Assembly (NCBI RefSeq): GCF_048771995.1
Contig: NC_133024.1
Coordinates: forward strand, 61,710,501-61,774,500
Direction of reading: 5' to 3'
Length of the DNA: 64,000 nucleotides
Origin: Taeniopygia guttata
Taxonomy: Eukaryota; Chordata; Aves; Passeriformes; Estrildidae
Part shown: piece after piece, positions 52,001 to 60,756 of the stretch
How positions within the stretch are numbered: the first letter of the stretch is position 1
Layout: each line of letters starts with the position of its first letter
Made by a program: the position numbers and the translations under genes
The notes under the pieces: generated by a model
Database searches by the model: none
The model's input: only the letters and a program-made list of their open reading frames with translations
What the model was told of the DNA's origin: nothing

Positions 52001-53757
52001 CAGCTAATGCTCGAAAAGCTCTGAGATCTTTAGATGAGAAATCCTATGGCTTAGTGATAGCAACTGGTAAATTTCAGTAACTCAAAAAAGAAACGAAGAT
52101 GGCAGCATTTACTTAAATTCCAAGGGATGCTAGGACAGGCTTTACTTTTACCTAGAAATATTGCTTGTGCACTTACTTATGTCAACTTAATGAAGTTAAA
52201 TCAACACAGAACTTACTGATTGCCAGCTCCAATGCATGTTTGGAGGCCAATCCAAATCTGAATCCAGCAGTGCCTGCCACTGTACTATTCCTAGGAGAAC
52301 AACAGAGATGTGAAAAGAAATAGATCCTGTCTATGTCTGCCAAAGCTGTGAGGCTTGTACTGGCTTATTTCTCTGAACATTGAAAATGAATCTTCCTCTA
52401 ATCCATAGGGAACCAAAAAGGCCCGCTGTGCTGGTCTTGTGACCTTCAGTCTAATGCTGACTACTCGTTATCCCTTTGCAAAGAGAAGCAGCTGGTGACA
52501 GATGTATTCCTTCCTCCCCCCAAACCCCCAGATTTCTTTTTGTACTCATTGCACATTCTAGTTTGTAAGTAAGAGGATTGCCCCCTAAATGAAGGTGATA
52601 AATAGTTTAAATATGCATGTTTCCCCCCTCTCCAAATTATATACTATAGCTTTTGAACTTAGCATAAAGATAGAAATAAACTGAGGAGGGATAATTAATT
52701 TTAACATTAAATATGATTTACTTCTGAAAATAATGCACATTGATGAGGGAATCTGGGAAAGAAAAGATAGCCCTTGGACTCTGTACAGCTCTTTTTAAAA
52801 TACTTTGGCAGTGGTTTTGTTTGTAGAGTAACACAGACAATCATACAGTTGTTGCCTATCTCCATTGTATCCATAGCCATCTAGCTGATCTCAAGTACTA
52901 TTATTGGGAAGTCCTGTAGACTGAGGAGTATCATAAAGAAAGGTCAATGTGAAGTTTTTTTAATAGGGAAAGCAACTAGAGATTTAAAACATAACACTTT
53001 AAAATACAAGAAAGAAAAGAGGTCAGCTCTATAAAATGTGGTTCATAAAATGTGTTTCAGGTGTAGAAGTCTGGGAAGTTGTCCCAGTGGCCTCAAAAGT
53101 GCTTTGGAAACGTTAGTTGCCTTTTTCATTCCTAGTTCTTAATCTCTTTTCTCTTTATTTCACTGTGCATAGCCTTTGATAGTAAATCAGTGTGAATTAT
53201 TCATCATCTGTAATGCAGGTCTGTAATTCAGCCTGCTGACAGCATAATCATGAGATTGAGTCGGAAGGTACAGAATGCATCTGTTCTATTGCATGCATTA
53301 TTCCTCTTAATGTACACTCAGGGATTATCCCAAAGTAAACATTTGATTTGGGATAACTCATTCTGCAGAAAGGAGAGATGTTTCACCTCCTTTTCCTTGT
53401 AGTTGGTTTTCTGTCTTTGTTTGAGGTTAAGTAATTCATCACAAGTATTCTTCAGTTTGAATAATCTCAAATTTGTTTTTTAATGTTTGTCTCCTACAAT
53501 TCAAAGCCTGCATAACATTATCTTTATGGCTGTACACTAAAAAAGCAATTCAACTTACTGCTTGACTTCCGTATTTAGGAGTTTGTAGCATCTGTTTCCC
53601 CCCTGTGGAGTTGCTGTTTAACTGTTTCTGTTTACCATTTCACTCACAGGCAAACACCAAGATGTCTGCAGCACAGAAGACTCTGGCCAAAGTTGATAAG
53701 AGTGGAATGAAATCCATTTCTGCTTTCTTCAGCTCCAAACCTAAAACATCAAAATGA
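15926..53757 (+). CDS. RNASEH2B: Ribonuclease H2 subunit B, eleven-exon gene (coding span with introns)
   Basis: RNASEH2B is the non-catalytic B subunit of nuclear RNase H2. With RNASEH2C it forms a scaffold on the catalytic RNASEH2A; the enzyme incises at ribonucleotides in DNA and degrades RNA:DNA hybrids. The joined exons give 313 residues, or 312 with the downstream intron-4 acceptor. Residues about 17-95 form the N-terminal barrel that pairs with RNASEH2C, and about 100-240 the winged-helix region. A basic linker and a PIP box (MKSISAFF, residues 298-305) end the chain. Conserved blocks include [50 protein letters not shown] and YAHGLI. The start at 15926 is chosen for A at -3 and for an N-terminal length close to human; the frame is open upstream to 15596. 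All eleven exons join in matching phase. Human mutations cause Aicardi-Goutieres syndrome; the equivalent of human Ala177 is kept (Ala182). Confidence 0.97.
19381..19388. promoter_or_regulatory. Perfect CRE palindrome TGACGTCA
   Basis: A full CREB/ATF consensus lies in intron 1. CpG-containing full CREs are uncommon in AT-rich intron sequence, but a single 8-mer is weak evidence of function. Confidence 0.35.
19895..19951. repeat. 32-bp-period direct duplication
   Basis: The 25-base block starting ATTTTAGGGCTATCTAAATC occurs at 19895-19919 and again, identically, at 19927-19951, with a T-rich spacer. It is a recent local duplication. Confidence 0.9.
23450..23491. repeat. Perfect 21-bp tandem duplication
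   Basis: The unit beginning GATTGTATGTCTGACCTCC is present twice back to back at 23450-23470 and 23471-23491 without mismatch. Confidence 0.95.
24490..24720. other. GC-richer patch of unknown origin in intron 1
   Basis: About 230 bases are clearly GC-richer than the surrounding intron (for example GCTGTGCTGGGCCCCTTGG). The compact, CpG-poor composition suggests a decayed transposon piece, perhaps an LTR fragment, but I cannot match it to a family and see no ends. Confidence 0.35.
26768..26839 (+). CDS. RNASEH2B: RNASEH2B coding exon 2
   Basis: The exon completes Glu28 and encodes residues to Thr51 (block [10 protein letters not shown]) plus the first base of Gly52. The acceptor is a pyrimidine tract ending CTACAG. 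The donor is ACAG|GCAAGT, a GC donor, and is the only one that joins exon 3 in frame. The encoded block aligns with human MFVKLVNPCSG. Confidence 0.95.
26840..29765 (+). other. RNASEH2B: RNASEH2B intron 2, GC-AG type (2.9 kb)
   Basis: The intron begins GCAAGTTC and ends TTTTCAACAG. No transposon was recognised inside. Confidence 0.88.
29766..29873 (+). CDS. RNASEH2B: RNASEH2B coding exon 3
   Basis: The exon encodes Gly52 to Gln87 plus the first base of Asp88. It includes [19 protein letters not shown] and WFIGQTVQQ, the best conserved strands of the barrel domain shared with RNASEH2C (human AIYLFNMCLQQLFEVKVF). The donor is CAGG|GTGAGT, phase 1. Confidence 0.97.
29874..32130 (+). other. RNASEH2B: RNASEH2B intron 3 (2.3 kb)
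   Basis: GT-AG intron of AT-rich unique sequence. No repeat family or exon of another gene was recognised. Confidence 0.9.
32131..32207 (+). CDS. RNASEH2B: RNASEH2B coding exon 4
   Basis: The exon encodes Asp88 to Glu113, including [19 protein letters not shown], which matches human [19 protein letters not shown] almost exactly. It links the barrel domain to the winged-helix region. The acceptor ends CACCTAG; the donor is AAAGAG|GTAAGC, phase 0. Confidence 0.97.
32208..34756 (+). other. RNASEH2B: RNASEH2B intron 4 (2.5 kb)
   Basis: GT-AG intron with a tandem acceptor at its end. An alternating TA/TG stretch at about 34666-34711 is a simple repeat. Nothing else was recognised. Confidence 0.9.
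34757..34877 (+). CDS. RNASEH2B: RNASEH2B coding exon 5, with tandem acceptor
   Basis: The exon encodes residues 114-153, ending QHVTEEK, plus the first base of Glu154. Two acceptors lie in tandem (TTTCAG|CAG|CAAGG), so the exon can start at 34757, giving QQGKFQ, or at 34760, giving QGKFQ. Human has EGKFQ with neither Gln. The donor is AAAAAG|GTGAAA, followed by a G/A-rich stretch. Confidence 0.95.
34878..41254 (+). other. RNASEH2B: RNASEH2B intron 5 (6.4 kb)
   Basis: GT-AG intron that carries the minus-strand CR1 element at 36552-37725. A 112-codon open frame at 35524-35862 has no recognised homology. The rest is AT-rich. Confidence 0.9.
36552..37725 (-). mobile_element. CR1 LINE, 5'-truncated, with reverse-transcriptase remnant
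   Basis: The element reads on the minus strand. Its 3' end at 36552 reads (+ strand) ATTATTAAGGTTGGATG, the usual CR1 tail in antisense. Further in are the antisense phrases GAGAGCAATAAGATCCCCGC, GACTTGTGCTCCAGACCC and CTGGACACACTCCAGCACC. Upstream in the LINE, minus-strand frames encode reverse-transcriptase pieces [16 protein letters not shown] and [18 protein letters not shown] stop codon directly follows YLDF, where the active protein continues, and the pieces are in different frames, so the copy is dead. The 5' truncation is near 37725. Confidence 0.93.
41255..41319 (+). CDS. RNASEH2B: RNASEH2B coding exon 6
   Basis: The exon encodes Glu154 to Lys175, with [15 protein letters not shown] matching human YKYSKEKTLKWLEKK. 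The acceptor is TTTTTTCTCAG and the donor AAAAAG|GTATTG, phase 0. The short variable loop IGSQKF replaces human NPEIDNKKY, two to three residues shorter. Confidence 0.96.
41320..42543 (+). other. RNASEH2B: RNASEH2B intron 6 (1.2 kb)
   Basis: GT-AG intron. It contains the RFX X-box palindrome at 42335-42348 within a less AT-rich stretch (about 42150-42350). No transposon was recognised. Confidence 0.9.
42335..42348. promoter_or_regulatory. Perfect RFX X-box palindrome
   Basis: GTTGCCAAGGCAAC is a perfect 14-base palindrome and matches the RFX-family X-box consensus (GTNRCC, short spacer, RGYAAC). It lies 196 bases before exon 7, so it could be an intronic enhancer site. Function is inferred only from the motif. 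Confidence 0.5.
42544..42649 (+). CDS. RNASEH2B: RNASEH2B coding exon 7
   Basis: The exon encodes Val176 to Glu210 plus the first base of Asp211, starting [12 protein letters not shown] (human VNQTVAALKTNN). Ala182 is the equivalent of human Ala177, the commonest Aicardi-Goutieres site, and is unchanged. The second half ([14 protein letters not shown]) is the variable stretch before the YAHGLI helix. The donor is GAAG|GTAAGA, phase 1. Confidence 0.96.
42650..45740 (+). other. RNASEH2B: RNASEH2B intron 7 (3.1 kb)
   Basis: GT-AG intron. It holds a short CR1 tail at 43061-43160; otherwise AT-rich unique sequence. Confidence 0.9.
43061..43160 (-). mobile_element. CR1 LINE 3'-end fragment
   Basis: The + strand phrases CATAGAATATTAGCATTCAT and AGAATTGTTCAAAAGGCTGA followed by GGGATCTTAGGAAGTCATT are the antisense CR1 tail with its terminal short repeats. 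About 100 bases remain. Confidence 0.7.
45741..45819 (+). CDS. RNASEH2B: RNASEH2B coding exon 8
   Basis: The exon encodes Asp211 to Leu236 plus two bases of Gly237, including [18 protein letters not shown] (human [18 protein letters not shown]), a highly conserved helix pair. The acceptor is TCCTGAAG and the donor TTAGG|GTAAGT, phase 2. Confidence 0.97.
45820..46602 (+). other. RNASEH2B: RNASEH2B intron 8 (0.8 kb)
   Basis: GT-AG intron; nothing recognised inside. Confidence 0.9.
46603..46645 (+). CDS. RNASEH2B: RNASEH2B coding exon 9
   Basis: This 43-base exon completes Gly237 and encodes [17 protein letters not shown] aligns with human LPEPSASLPNPPSK; the rest is a proline-rich linker typical of this exon. 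The acceptor is TTCTGCAG and the donor AAG|GTAGGA, phase 0. Confidence 0.93.
46980..47760 (-). mobile_element. Old, diverged CR1-type LINE fragment
   Basis: The + strand carries antisense phrases of an ancient CR1 subfamily shared among reptiles and birds: GGGACCTCCTGGGTCATG, CTTGGAAGAGTGTTCTATAAC, CTCTGATGCTCAGAAACC and TTCATGGCCAATTTATTCCC, with weaker collinear matches to about 47760. Divergence and deletions are much greater than in the CR1 at 36.5 kb. The 5' limit is uncertain. Confidence 0.7.
48088..48470 (+). mobile_element. CR1 LINE 3' end
   Basis: The sequence starts GAGAGAGTTGAGGTTGTTCA and CTGGAGAAGAGAAGGCTCC, continues through AACAAGTTGCCCAGAGATGT and ends GGAACTAGATGATCTTTAAG and CTCTATGATTCTGTG. 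This is the classic CR1 3' terminus in sense, about 380 bases, 5'-truncated. Confidence 0.95.
51650..51730 (+). CDS. RNASEH2B: RNASEH2B coding exon 10
   Basis: The exon encodes residues 252-278, [19 protein letters not shown] and SDNLKTKK. It matches human KIKLSDEPVEAKEDYTKFN and TKDLKTEK. The basic clusters at both ends could serve in nuclear targeting, which is an inference. The acceptor is CATTTCAG and the donor AAAAAG|GTAAGC, phase 0. Confidence 0.97.
51731..53649 (+). other. RNASEH2B: RNASEH2B intron 10 (1.9 kb)
   Basis: GT-AG intron ending CACTCACAG; AT-rich, nothing recognised inside. Confidence 0.9.
53650..53757 (+). CDS. RNASEH2B: RNASEH2B coding exon 11 (last coding exon)
   Basis: The exon encodes residues 279-313 and the TGA stop. 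It includes [18 protein letters not shown] (human [18 protein letters not shown]) and the PCNA-binding box MKSISAFF, with the aliphatic Ile and paired Phe kept. The tail SSKPKTSK is basic and close in length to the human tail. The PIP box is known to bring RNase H2 to replication and repair sites. Confidence 0.97.
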   Translation, partial: ANTKMSAAQKTLAKVDKSGMKSISAFFSSKPKTSK

Positions 53758-54388
53758 AGACTTGTTCTTGAAATAATTTTATACAGTGGCTATTTTTATG
53801 TTAAGCTAAAGATGTCTCCTGGAGTTTTTTGTTAGTATAGCGTATCAGGGCATGTCTGGGTATGAGTGTCATGGAGAGGTCTGTGAGCTGGCAGGGCATA
53901 AAGCTGTTGGGCCTTAGTGAAACAAGGCAGTACCATGATATCTGATTTTCCAGCCTGGACTGGGAAGATGGCTCAGCTGCATTACTATGGTGCTGTGAGC
54001 TAGAAGCAAGGCTTAGCAGGGTACCATACTGTGCTGGCGCTCTTTCTAGAGCAAGCCCAGTCAAGCCCACTGTGGAGTTTTCTCCATTACACTCCATTCT
54101 AGGCTGAAAACTTGCCCACCTTTGATGATTTTTTTTCTTAAATTCGTAAGGAGCATTATTTTTTTAAAAGTGAAGTTTTTTACCCAGTGTTACATCAGAG
54201 TAGGATGGCATTATTGCATTTTTACTTGGACCCACATATAAGTGCTGATGTAAGCATTGTCAGTGGTGGTATTTTAGTGAGGCAAGGATACTCTGTATTG
54301 GGATTTGGGTTGTTTTCAATATGCTGGAAACAAATGGCAATGAATGTCAGTGTACATATAATGCAATAAAGTGCTTTGTGTAACAAAC
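53758..54388 (+). terminator. RNASEH2B: RNASEH2B 3' UTR and polyadenylation signal
   Basis: The 3' UTR runs from the stop to about 20 bases after AATAAA at 54365-54370. A T/G-rich segment (GTGCTTTGTG, CTTGTGCTTGCTG) follows, as expected for a cleavage site near 54385-54390. The exact cleavage base is inferred. Confidence 0.8.
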
Positions 54389-56969
54389 TTGTGCTTGCTG
54401 TATTTGCCGTATGCTTCAAAAGTTAGGTTGGGTTTCAGCACATTTTTTAAGTGTTTTCAGTATTTTTCTGTGTATAAATTGTAATCCTTAAAGAGTTCTG
54501 GCATCTCTTTGGCGTTACATGATAAATCTCTTAGCACATAGCAATATAGGGGTATTTTTATGTTTCATTCCAAGGTCAAGAGGTCCTTACAAAAATAATC
54601 AGGGAAAAATTGATTTAAAGGCAAGAATGGGTGGGTTTTTTTTTAAGAAGCCTGTTTGGCATTGGATTCAAAAGCTTAGGTATGAGTGTCTTAGATAAAG
54701 TTTAGTTTTACAAAGTTTTGCGCAAAGTAGGATTGTTACTTAAAATCCACTACCCACTCTTTTCTGTGTTCTTTCACCATTACAGAGTATTCCTGTGTAT
54801 TTAGAGGGATAACTGATGATGTGGCTTCCCTCAATCACAGAATTGAAAAAGAGATTGAGTCACTGGGATCATTTGTACCAATCTAGCTTATTCTGTACAA
54901 TAAATAATGTCATCCATCAGTTGTTGTACTGTGTCATTACTGTGGGTCAACTACAATTTGTGTTTTTGAAAGGCACTCTTAAAACACATCAGTCTTTGCT
55001 ACTTCAGCTCACTAGAGAATCTGCTTGTATCCCTTGGTCATGCAAGTTTCAGAAAATTAGGAATTCCCCCTTTTTGAGTACTTAGGCCATTTTTCCACTT
55101 CAAACTTACTTGCTATCATTTACAACCCCTGGATTAAAATGGTGTCTGTTAGGTTAAAAAGCTCTGTGGCACTCTGTTCCAGCCAGAAATGAAGGAGAAG
55201 CCTTGCCATGTGTTCTGTGCAGTTTTGTCATTCTTGTTTGGTCTTGTGTGCCTTTCAAACTGGTGTTTTTTACAAAGTGTCAGATGTGGTTTGCAAATGC
55301 GCAGAGGGTCAGCATGGTTGGAATTCCAGATAGAGGAAAATACTTGGAAATCTGCAGAATTATTATCTCTGATAATAAATAGTGTTTGATGAGCCCAGAA
55401 CGAGCAATTGTGATTATGAACTGGAAGGGTTAAATTTCATAAAACATTCAACCTCCCAAATTCATGTGAATAGAAGGGATGCAGAAGTAATGGCAATTTT
55501 GAAAAACACCTGTCAAAAATGCAGGATGATACTATGAGAAAAAAAGAAAGAAAAAGAGCAGGCACATTCTGTCATGTTAATGGAGAAGTTCTGTGCAGCA
55601 AGCAACAAGTTAGGAAGTGATTTGATAGCAAAAAGGAGTTTTGTATCTATTAACGAAAATCCGGTTCTAGAAAATGCTGAGAAAGACAAGCATGGGAGGG
55701 TGCTTGTTGGAAAACCAAGAATGGGGGAGGATTATGTTAGCAACAGGAGCTATGGAGCAGAACAGATATATGGTACAAGCTCATCTGGATATTTAAATAT
55801 GCTAGTTTTAGGGGTGTGGGTTTTATCAGTTCAAAGGTTTTGTGAAATAAATTTTGCAAGTGCGCCTTTTCATTGACTGAGCTATTCAAGAACCTTCTAT
55901 GAAAAAGTCCCAGTTTGTCTGGTCAGAATTTGGGACAGAGAGAGAAAAAATCTGATACAGATGAGAGGTCTTAGTGCTAACTTCTGATCTTCCAGATTTT
56001 ATTTTTTCTTGCTGTACCCATGGCTTTCACATCTGCTGCTGTGCTCAAGGACTAAGTCTAGAGTTCTTCCTCTGTTCAGGGATGCATTTTGCTTTAGTGC
56101 CACATCTCAACTTCAGCTGTCAGCTATGCTGTAACTTAGCACAATAGTAATTTTATTAGTGACTGTGCTTTTAGTTGACCAGGAATTTGTGCATGACAAA
56201 AAAATTAAGCCATTTCCAAAAACCATTAGAAATTTCATATGAAAACAAGAACTCTTTTCCCTTAAGGAAGGCATGAAATACATTTAATAACTTTGATTCT
56301 TACATGTATCTGTAAGAAGTTACGAAGAGCATATGGTGCCAAGTGCATAAAACAATATTTCCTGCCACAATAACAATTTAAATATAGTTACCCTGCCTGG
56401 CCAGCAGTAGCAGTAGGTCATTATGAAGTGCTGTTTGCTATTTCTTCCTTGGTTAGCATAGTATGGAGCAATATGCCAGCACTATTATAGAAATGTGGTC
56501 TTACTTTATTTCTTTTTCTGGGTTAACATGACATATCTACATGTTCATGTAAATATCTGATGAGCTGTGATGATTTTATAGTTGTTTATCTGGGATCAAA
56601 CAGCTTTCACATTTTCACGTTTTTAGACTTTGCATAGAAAATGGGTTGACGTTAGTGGGCATGGAAAACATGGAAATAACAAGCGCTGACTTAGGAATAT
56701 GTAAGGGTCAAACTGGCACATCATTTTCAGTCTTAAGTAATAAACTGAATTCTATTTGTAGAAGTGATTGGTGATTTGAATATTTCAGTGGAAGAGGTGG
56801 CATAGTTGGCAGAACTTGCATTCAGATCTGAAATCTGGAAGGGTTCAGTGGGCTTGTTTTCAGGTGTTCAGTTGCATCTGATGTGATGTTTATTGGGACA
56901 AAATTAAATGCATGGATGGTTATTTGAATAAGTAATGGTTTTGACTAGGGTTTTCTCTTTCCTTTGTAG
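54389..56969. other. 3' flank, no gene recognised
   Basis: AT-rich sequence. At 54816-55180 there are faint antisense CR1-like phrases (CACAGAATTGAAAAAGAG, GGTTAAAAAGCTCTGTGGC), too weak to call. A 100-codon frame at 55574-55876 has no recognised homology. Confidence 0.5.
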
Positions 56970-57110
56970 ATGCCTGAGAAAAGACATGCAAAGAAGAAAT
57001 GAAAAGAGCATAAGGAGACTTTCTTATAGTAACTTGCCATAATCGCAAAGCTGCTTTTGACAGCTTTTTTTACGCACTTTCTGAAAAATAAATGTTTGAC
57101 ATTGGACATG
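56970..57110 (+). other. Candidate alternative terminal exon of RNASEH2B (unproven)
   Basis: A pyrimidine-rich acceptor, TTTTCTCTTTCCTTTGTAG, ends at 56969. It is followed by a short basic frame (MPEKRHAKKK and stop, 56970-57002) and an AATAAA at 57087-57092. Exon 10 ends in phase 0, so skipping exon 11 and joining here would keep frame and replace the PIP-box tail with ten residues. It could equally be a chance acceptor, or the end of a non-coding transcript. Confidence 0.25.
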
Positions 57111-57217
57111 CCCTGTTCCAAGAAAGAGCAAATCTCAGCAGATTAGCATTGTTAAATATGCGGTGTGTTAAACATACTCTGCTTCAAATTTTACAGCTTA
57201 CACACGATTGGTCTATC

Positions 57218-57514
57218 GGGCCCTTCCAGGAAAGCACTTACGAGCATGCCTAATGTTAAGCACATGAGCAGTGATCCTAAAGTCAGCTGTGTTGTTCGTA
57301 TGGGTAAGTGCTTTGCTGGATCAGTGCCTGCAGCCCTGTTAGGTGCTGAGCATCCTGATCCATATCCAGCAAAGCACTTACGTCCATGCTTATCTTGAAG
57401 TGGAAGAGCCAGTCTAATATTTGTGCATTAGTGTTCACCATAAAATCTCTCTTGGCACAATGACTCATATGCTTAATATTAAGCACCTGCCGAAGTATTT
57501 TGCAAGATGAGACC
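57218..57514. mobile_element. Two adjacent palindromic MITE-like elements
   Basis: Copy 1 spans about 57218-57329, with arms pairing AAAGCACTTAC (57231-57241) and GTAAGTGCTTT (57304-57314). Copy 2 spans about 57353-57514, with a left arm TCCAGCAAAGCACTTAC (57365-57381) and a diverged right arm ending CGAAGTATTTTGCAAGATG. A 17-base perfect inverted match joins 57304-57320 and 57365-57381, and copy 2 holds the palindrome GCTTAATATTAAGC (57471-57484). The phrases resemble an old palindromic non-autonomous DNA transposon family that I remember from turtles, crocodilians and birds. Confidence 0.65.
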
Positions 57515-60274
57515 AACTGCATCCTTGAGCAAGTCTTAAATACTTGATTTTCTATGTTTTGTACTCATTTTTTAATAGAATATATGCTTTTAGTGACTGT
57601 AATTACAAGTTTTAGAAGCTGTATAGCAAAGTATGTTTGTATAGCATGTTTTATGCAATTTCTTCTTTCTTTTTCAAAATCTATCCAAATTCAGAAAAGT
57701 GGCCTTTTTGGATGAGAAGTCCAATGTTCAATCATAAAATCAACCAAAATGGGAAAAAAAGCAATATTGACTCTTTTTAGGACATTTACATTTTTAAAAA
57801 TAATTTCACTGAGTTTGATTTACATTATTTTGTCCAATGCTGACATGTTTCACAGAAGGTGTCACCTAGCTCAGGTTGTGTGGACAGTGTGACTCTTAAA
57901 TGCTAAAGCTTCAGGTAGAGAAGGGCAGATAGAGAAGCTGTATTTTTTATTTCTTTTATTCTAAGGGATTGAAGCCTTACAAACATGTATAAGATAACAT
58001 GTACATTTTGTGTTAAGAACTAAACCAAAACCTATGTAATTTTTCATGTTTAAAAAAAAAAAAAAGACCTAATTATCCTTTATTTATTAATGTAAGTGAC
58101 ACTTTCTGTGGAATGGGCTTCAACCAAAATGTCAGCCTATGTCTATATAAAACATGCAGAAAGTGGATGCTAGTGAGAACTGGAATTGATTTGTGTCATA
58201 TACAGTCTGATGTTCTTAACTTAAATACCTGTATATCAAACTACTATTAATCAAACTACTCCTTGCTGGAGAAATTTTTTAAGTCAATAATTGACAAAAT
58301 TTTGAACAGAATGAATGTTTACTTCTGTAAATTCCAGCTGTGACCCCGGTTCACAGATGCCTATAGCAAATGGCCAAAATAGCTGGTAAACCTTGAATAT
58401 ATTTGAAGTGTTCTAGGTAAAATGTAAAGAAATATTTTGCATCAACTCCAGCAAATTTTACCTAACTTTGAGTAAAGAAGAGCTCCAAGAAGAATTTATT
58501 ATGACCTTGCTGAAAACTAAATTCCAGGACAGAGGTAATATTTTATTCAACTTTTTTTTTCCAACTAATTCTGTTCATTGCTGTTTTAGAAAATGAAAAA
58601 CCTGAACTATTAACTGTTTAGAAATCATATATTAAAGGAAATGTAATCTGAATGCCTGTTTTAGGAAATTGCACTGAATTATTTTTGTTAGTCTGGTGAA
58701 GCAATGTGCACTTTCTCATTTTTAAGGAAAAAGTATTTAAACATCAGGTGTAGGAATATTATTATGAATTGGGAATGTTATTAGGAATATTAGGAATTAT
58801 TAGGAATTTTAGCAAGATTATTATAGGGGTCCAAAGTGAAATTTCTATTTTTCTACCTTACATTAAAAAATGCTTGATGTATGAATTAAGATGATATATT
58901 TCAGTATGTGGTTCCATACTTTGTAAAATTTTATTTTTAATTCATGTACAGGAAAGAAATAAATACCTTTGGAATAATTTGCTGATTATTTTTTCACTAG
59001 TATCACAAAGAAATGCAAAGAAAAACATGGTGCAGTCAGGCTACTGATGCTGTTACCCTCCACAGGGTAGTCAGTAATTCTTGGACTGAGTTGTAGGAAA
59101 TAATGAATCGTGATATAAATGCAAATCTAAAAGTTCATTTAGACAGATTCAGTGATGCAATTAGCCTAATCCCTAAGAACCTTACTGTACAGGTGTTCTA
59201 AAGAGAACCCATCCCTTTCTACATACAGTTGCTGGCCTACACACTTGGACATTTTCATTTTTGTGAACATGGTGGTGAATCTTTGAGTGTTTGTGGGATG
59301 AAGAGCATGGAGGTGAAGAGAATGATGTGGTTATTTGTGTAACTTTTTATGTATTTTGCATTCTTCACCATTACATGTGTGATACATAGATGCTCCATCA
59401 CAGACTGACATGGAACTGATAAACAATTATTTTCCATGTTTTTTAATAGCAGATAGTTAATAAAGCACAGAGGAAAAGCTGTTCCTCTGCCAAAATATTA
59501 TCCTGCTATCACCCTGGTATTTTAAGTGCTGACATGAAGTTTCAAGGCTGTTAGGATAGTCACAGTCATTGCATTTATAGAATCCAGACAACAAGGGGCA
59601 AAGCAAAGGGAATGGGTATTTTATTTGGCTGTCAAGTTGGTTTATTGGTATTATGAAACCAAAAAAGGAAAGAAGGCTTGTACCATTTCATATACCCATT
59701 GCTCACCAGCGCTTGTCTGAAGAAACAGAAGCATCAATATAACAACAAAGCAATGTCACAGCATCTAATTAAATTTGAAGTAGCATTTACATTTCTTAGT
59801 TTAATGAAGTTATCTCGCAAAGCATTGCTAAGACTAAGGAAAACAGCACATTGCTTTACATTCTTAAAGAACTTCTATAGCTCAAGTGTCCAAGCTGAAC
59901 CCTAGTGCCCCCTCTGTGCACAGCTATTGTCTTTTAGGGTCTGTCACATTGCAAATTGCCCTAATTTTTCCAAATCTCCCTTTTAAAATGCATTGCATAC
60001 CCTGAGATAGTTGCAAAGCAAACAGTGGTGTGTCAGGTAAAGCAATGCCCCTGTGAGGCTCATCAGTTTTCAAAAGGGGAAGCTAATAGATAGGTAAAAA
60101 ATTCTGCTTTAAAATTTGGCTTCTGATTTGGGATTATGGTCTGTTTTGTTCACCCTTTCTCTTTTCAATCTGAGGATCTGATTGTTTTTCAGAAGATGCT
60201 AATTTGTTATAGCCTCATCTCCCCTTGACTTCAGGCCAACTGAGTCAACTGTTTCAGAACAGGAATCCACATTC
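57515..60274. other. 3' intergenic region, no gene recognised
   Basis: AT-rich sequence. A TAGGAATATT-like short repeat lies at 58751-58810, and an A tract at about 58052-58064. No exon, RNA gene or named transposon was recognised. Confidence 0.55.
58751..58810. repeat. Imperfect TAGGAAT(A/T)TT short tandem repeat
   Basis: Several units of TAGGAATATT, TAGGAATTAT and TAGGAATTTT follow one another at about 10-base spacing, with a degenerate first half. Confidence 0.75.
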
Positions 60275-60580
60275 ATGAGGACAGCCAGAATCAAAAGTCT
60301 CTGCAGGCCTAGTTGTGAATGGAATCATAACCACTTCCTCTTGAATTTCTTGCACAAGTTGGCATTGCTACAGGTTCTTCCAAAACAGTTCAGAGTGTAT
60401 TCAGTAGGGGTGAAAGTGAAAAAATCCCAACCTGATGTATTTTCTTCTCTTGTAGTCAATCCTATGCTGGAGAAACTGAGCAGAAAAGTTAGAGAGACAA
60501 CAATGAGGATGGAAATTAAGAAGAAGGCAGCAAAGCTGGCTCAAATAAAAAAGGCAGTGTTGAAAATGAAGGAAAAGTAG
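60275..60580 (+). other. Unexplained 101-codon frame with lysine-rich helical C-terminus
   Basis: The frame ends in a charged, probably helical segment (MLEKLSRKVRETTMRM, then EIKKKAAKLAQIKKAVLKM). That segment is preceded by an acceptor-like TTTTCTTCTCTTGTAG ending at 60455. I do not recognise the protein. It may be chance, a decayed retrocopy, or an exon of an unannotated transcript. Confidence 0.2.
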
Positions 60581-60756
60581 GCAGTGAGGAAGGAAATAGT
60601 GGAAAACTAACTATTGAATGTGGAAAAAGACCACAATAGGGCTGGACATGAAGAAAGCAACAGCAATGTGGGCGCAAATGAGAAAGATTATATTCAATTT
60701 CTGCTGAACTTCTCTACCTTTATTGGCATCAGTCATGCTATGGGATCTGGTGCCAC

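Noticed and set aside
54816..55180. Possible antisense CR1 fragment
   Set aside because: Only scattered phrases fit; not enough to call.
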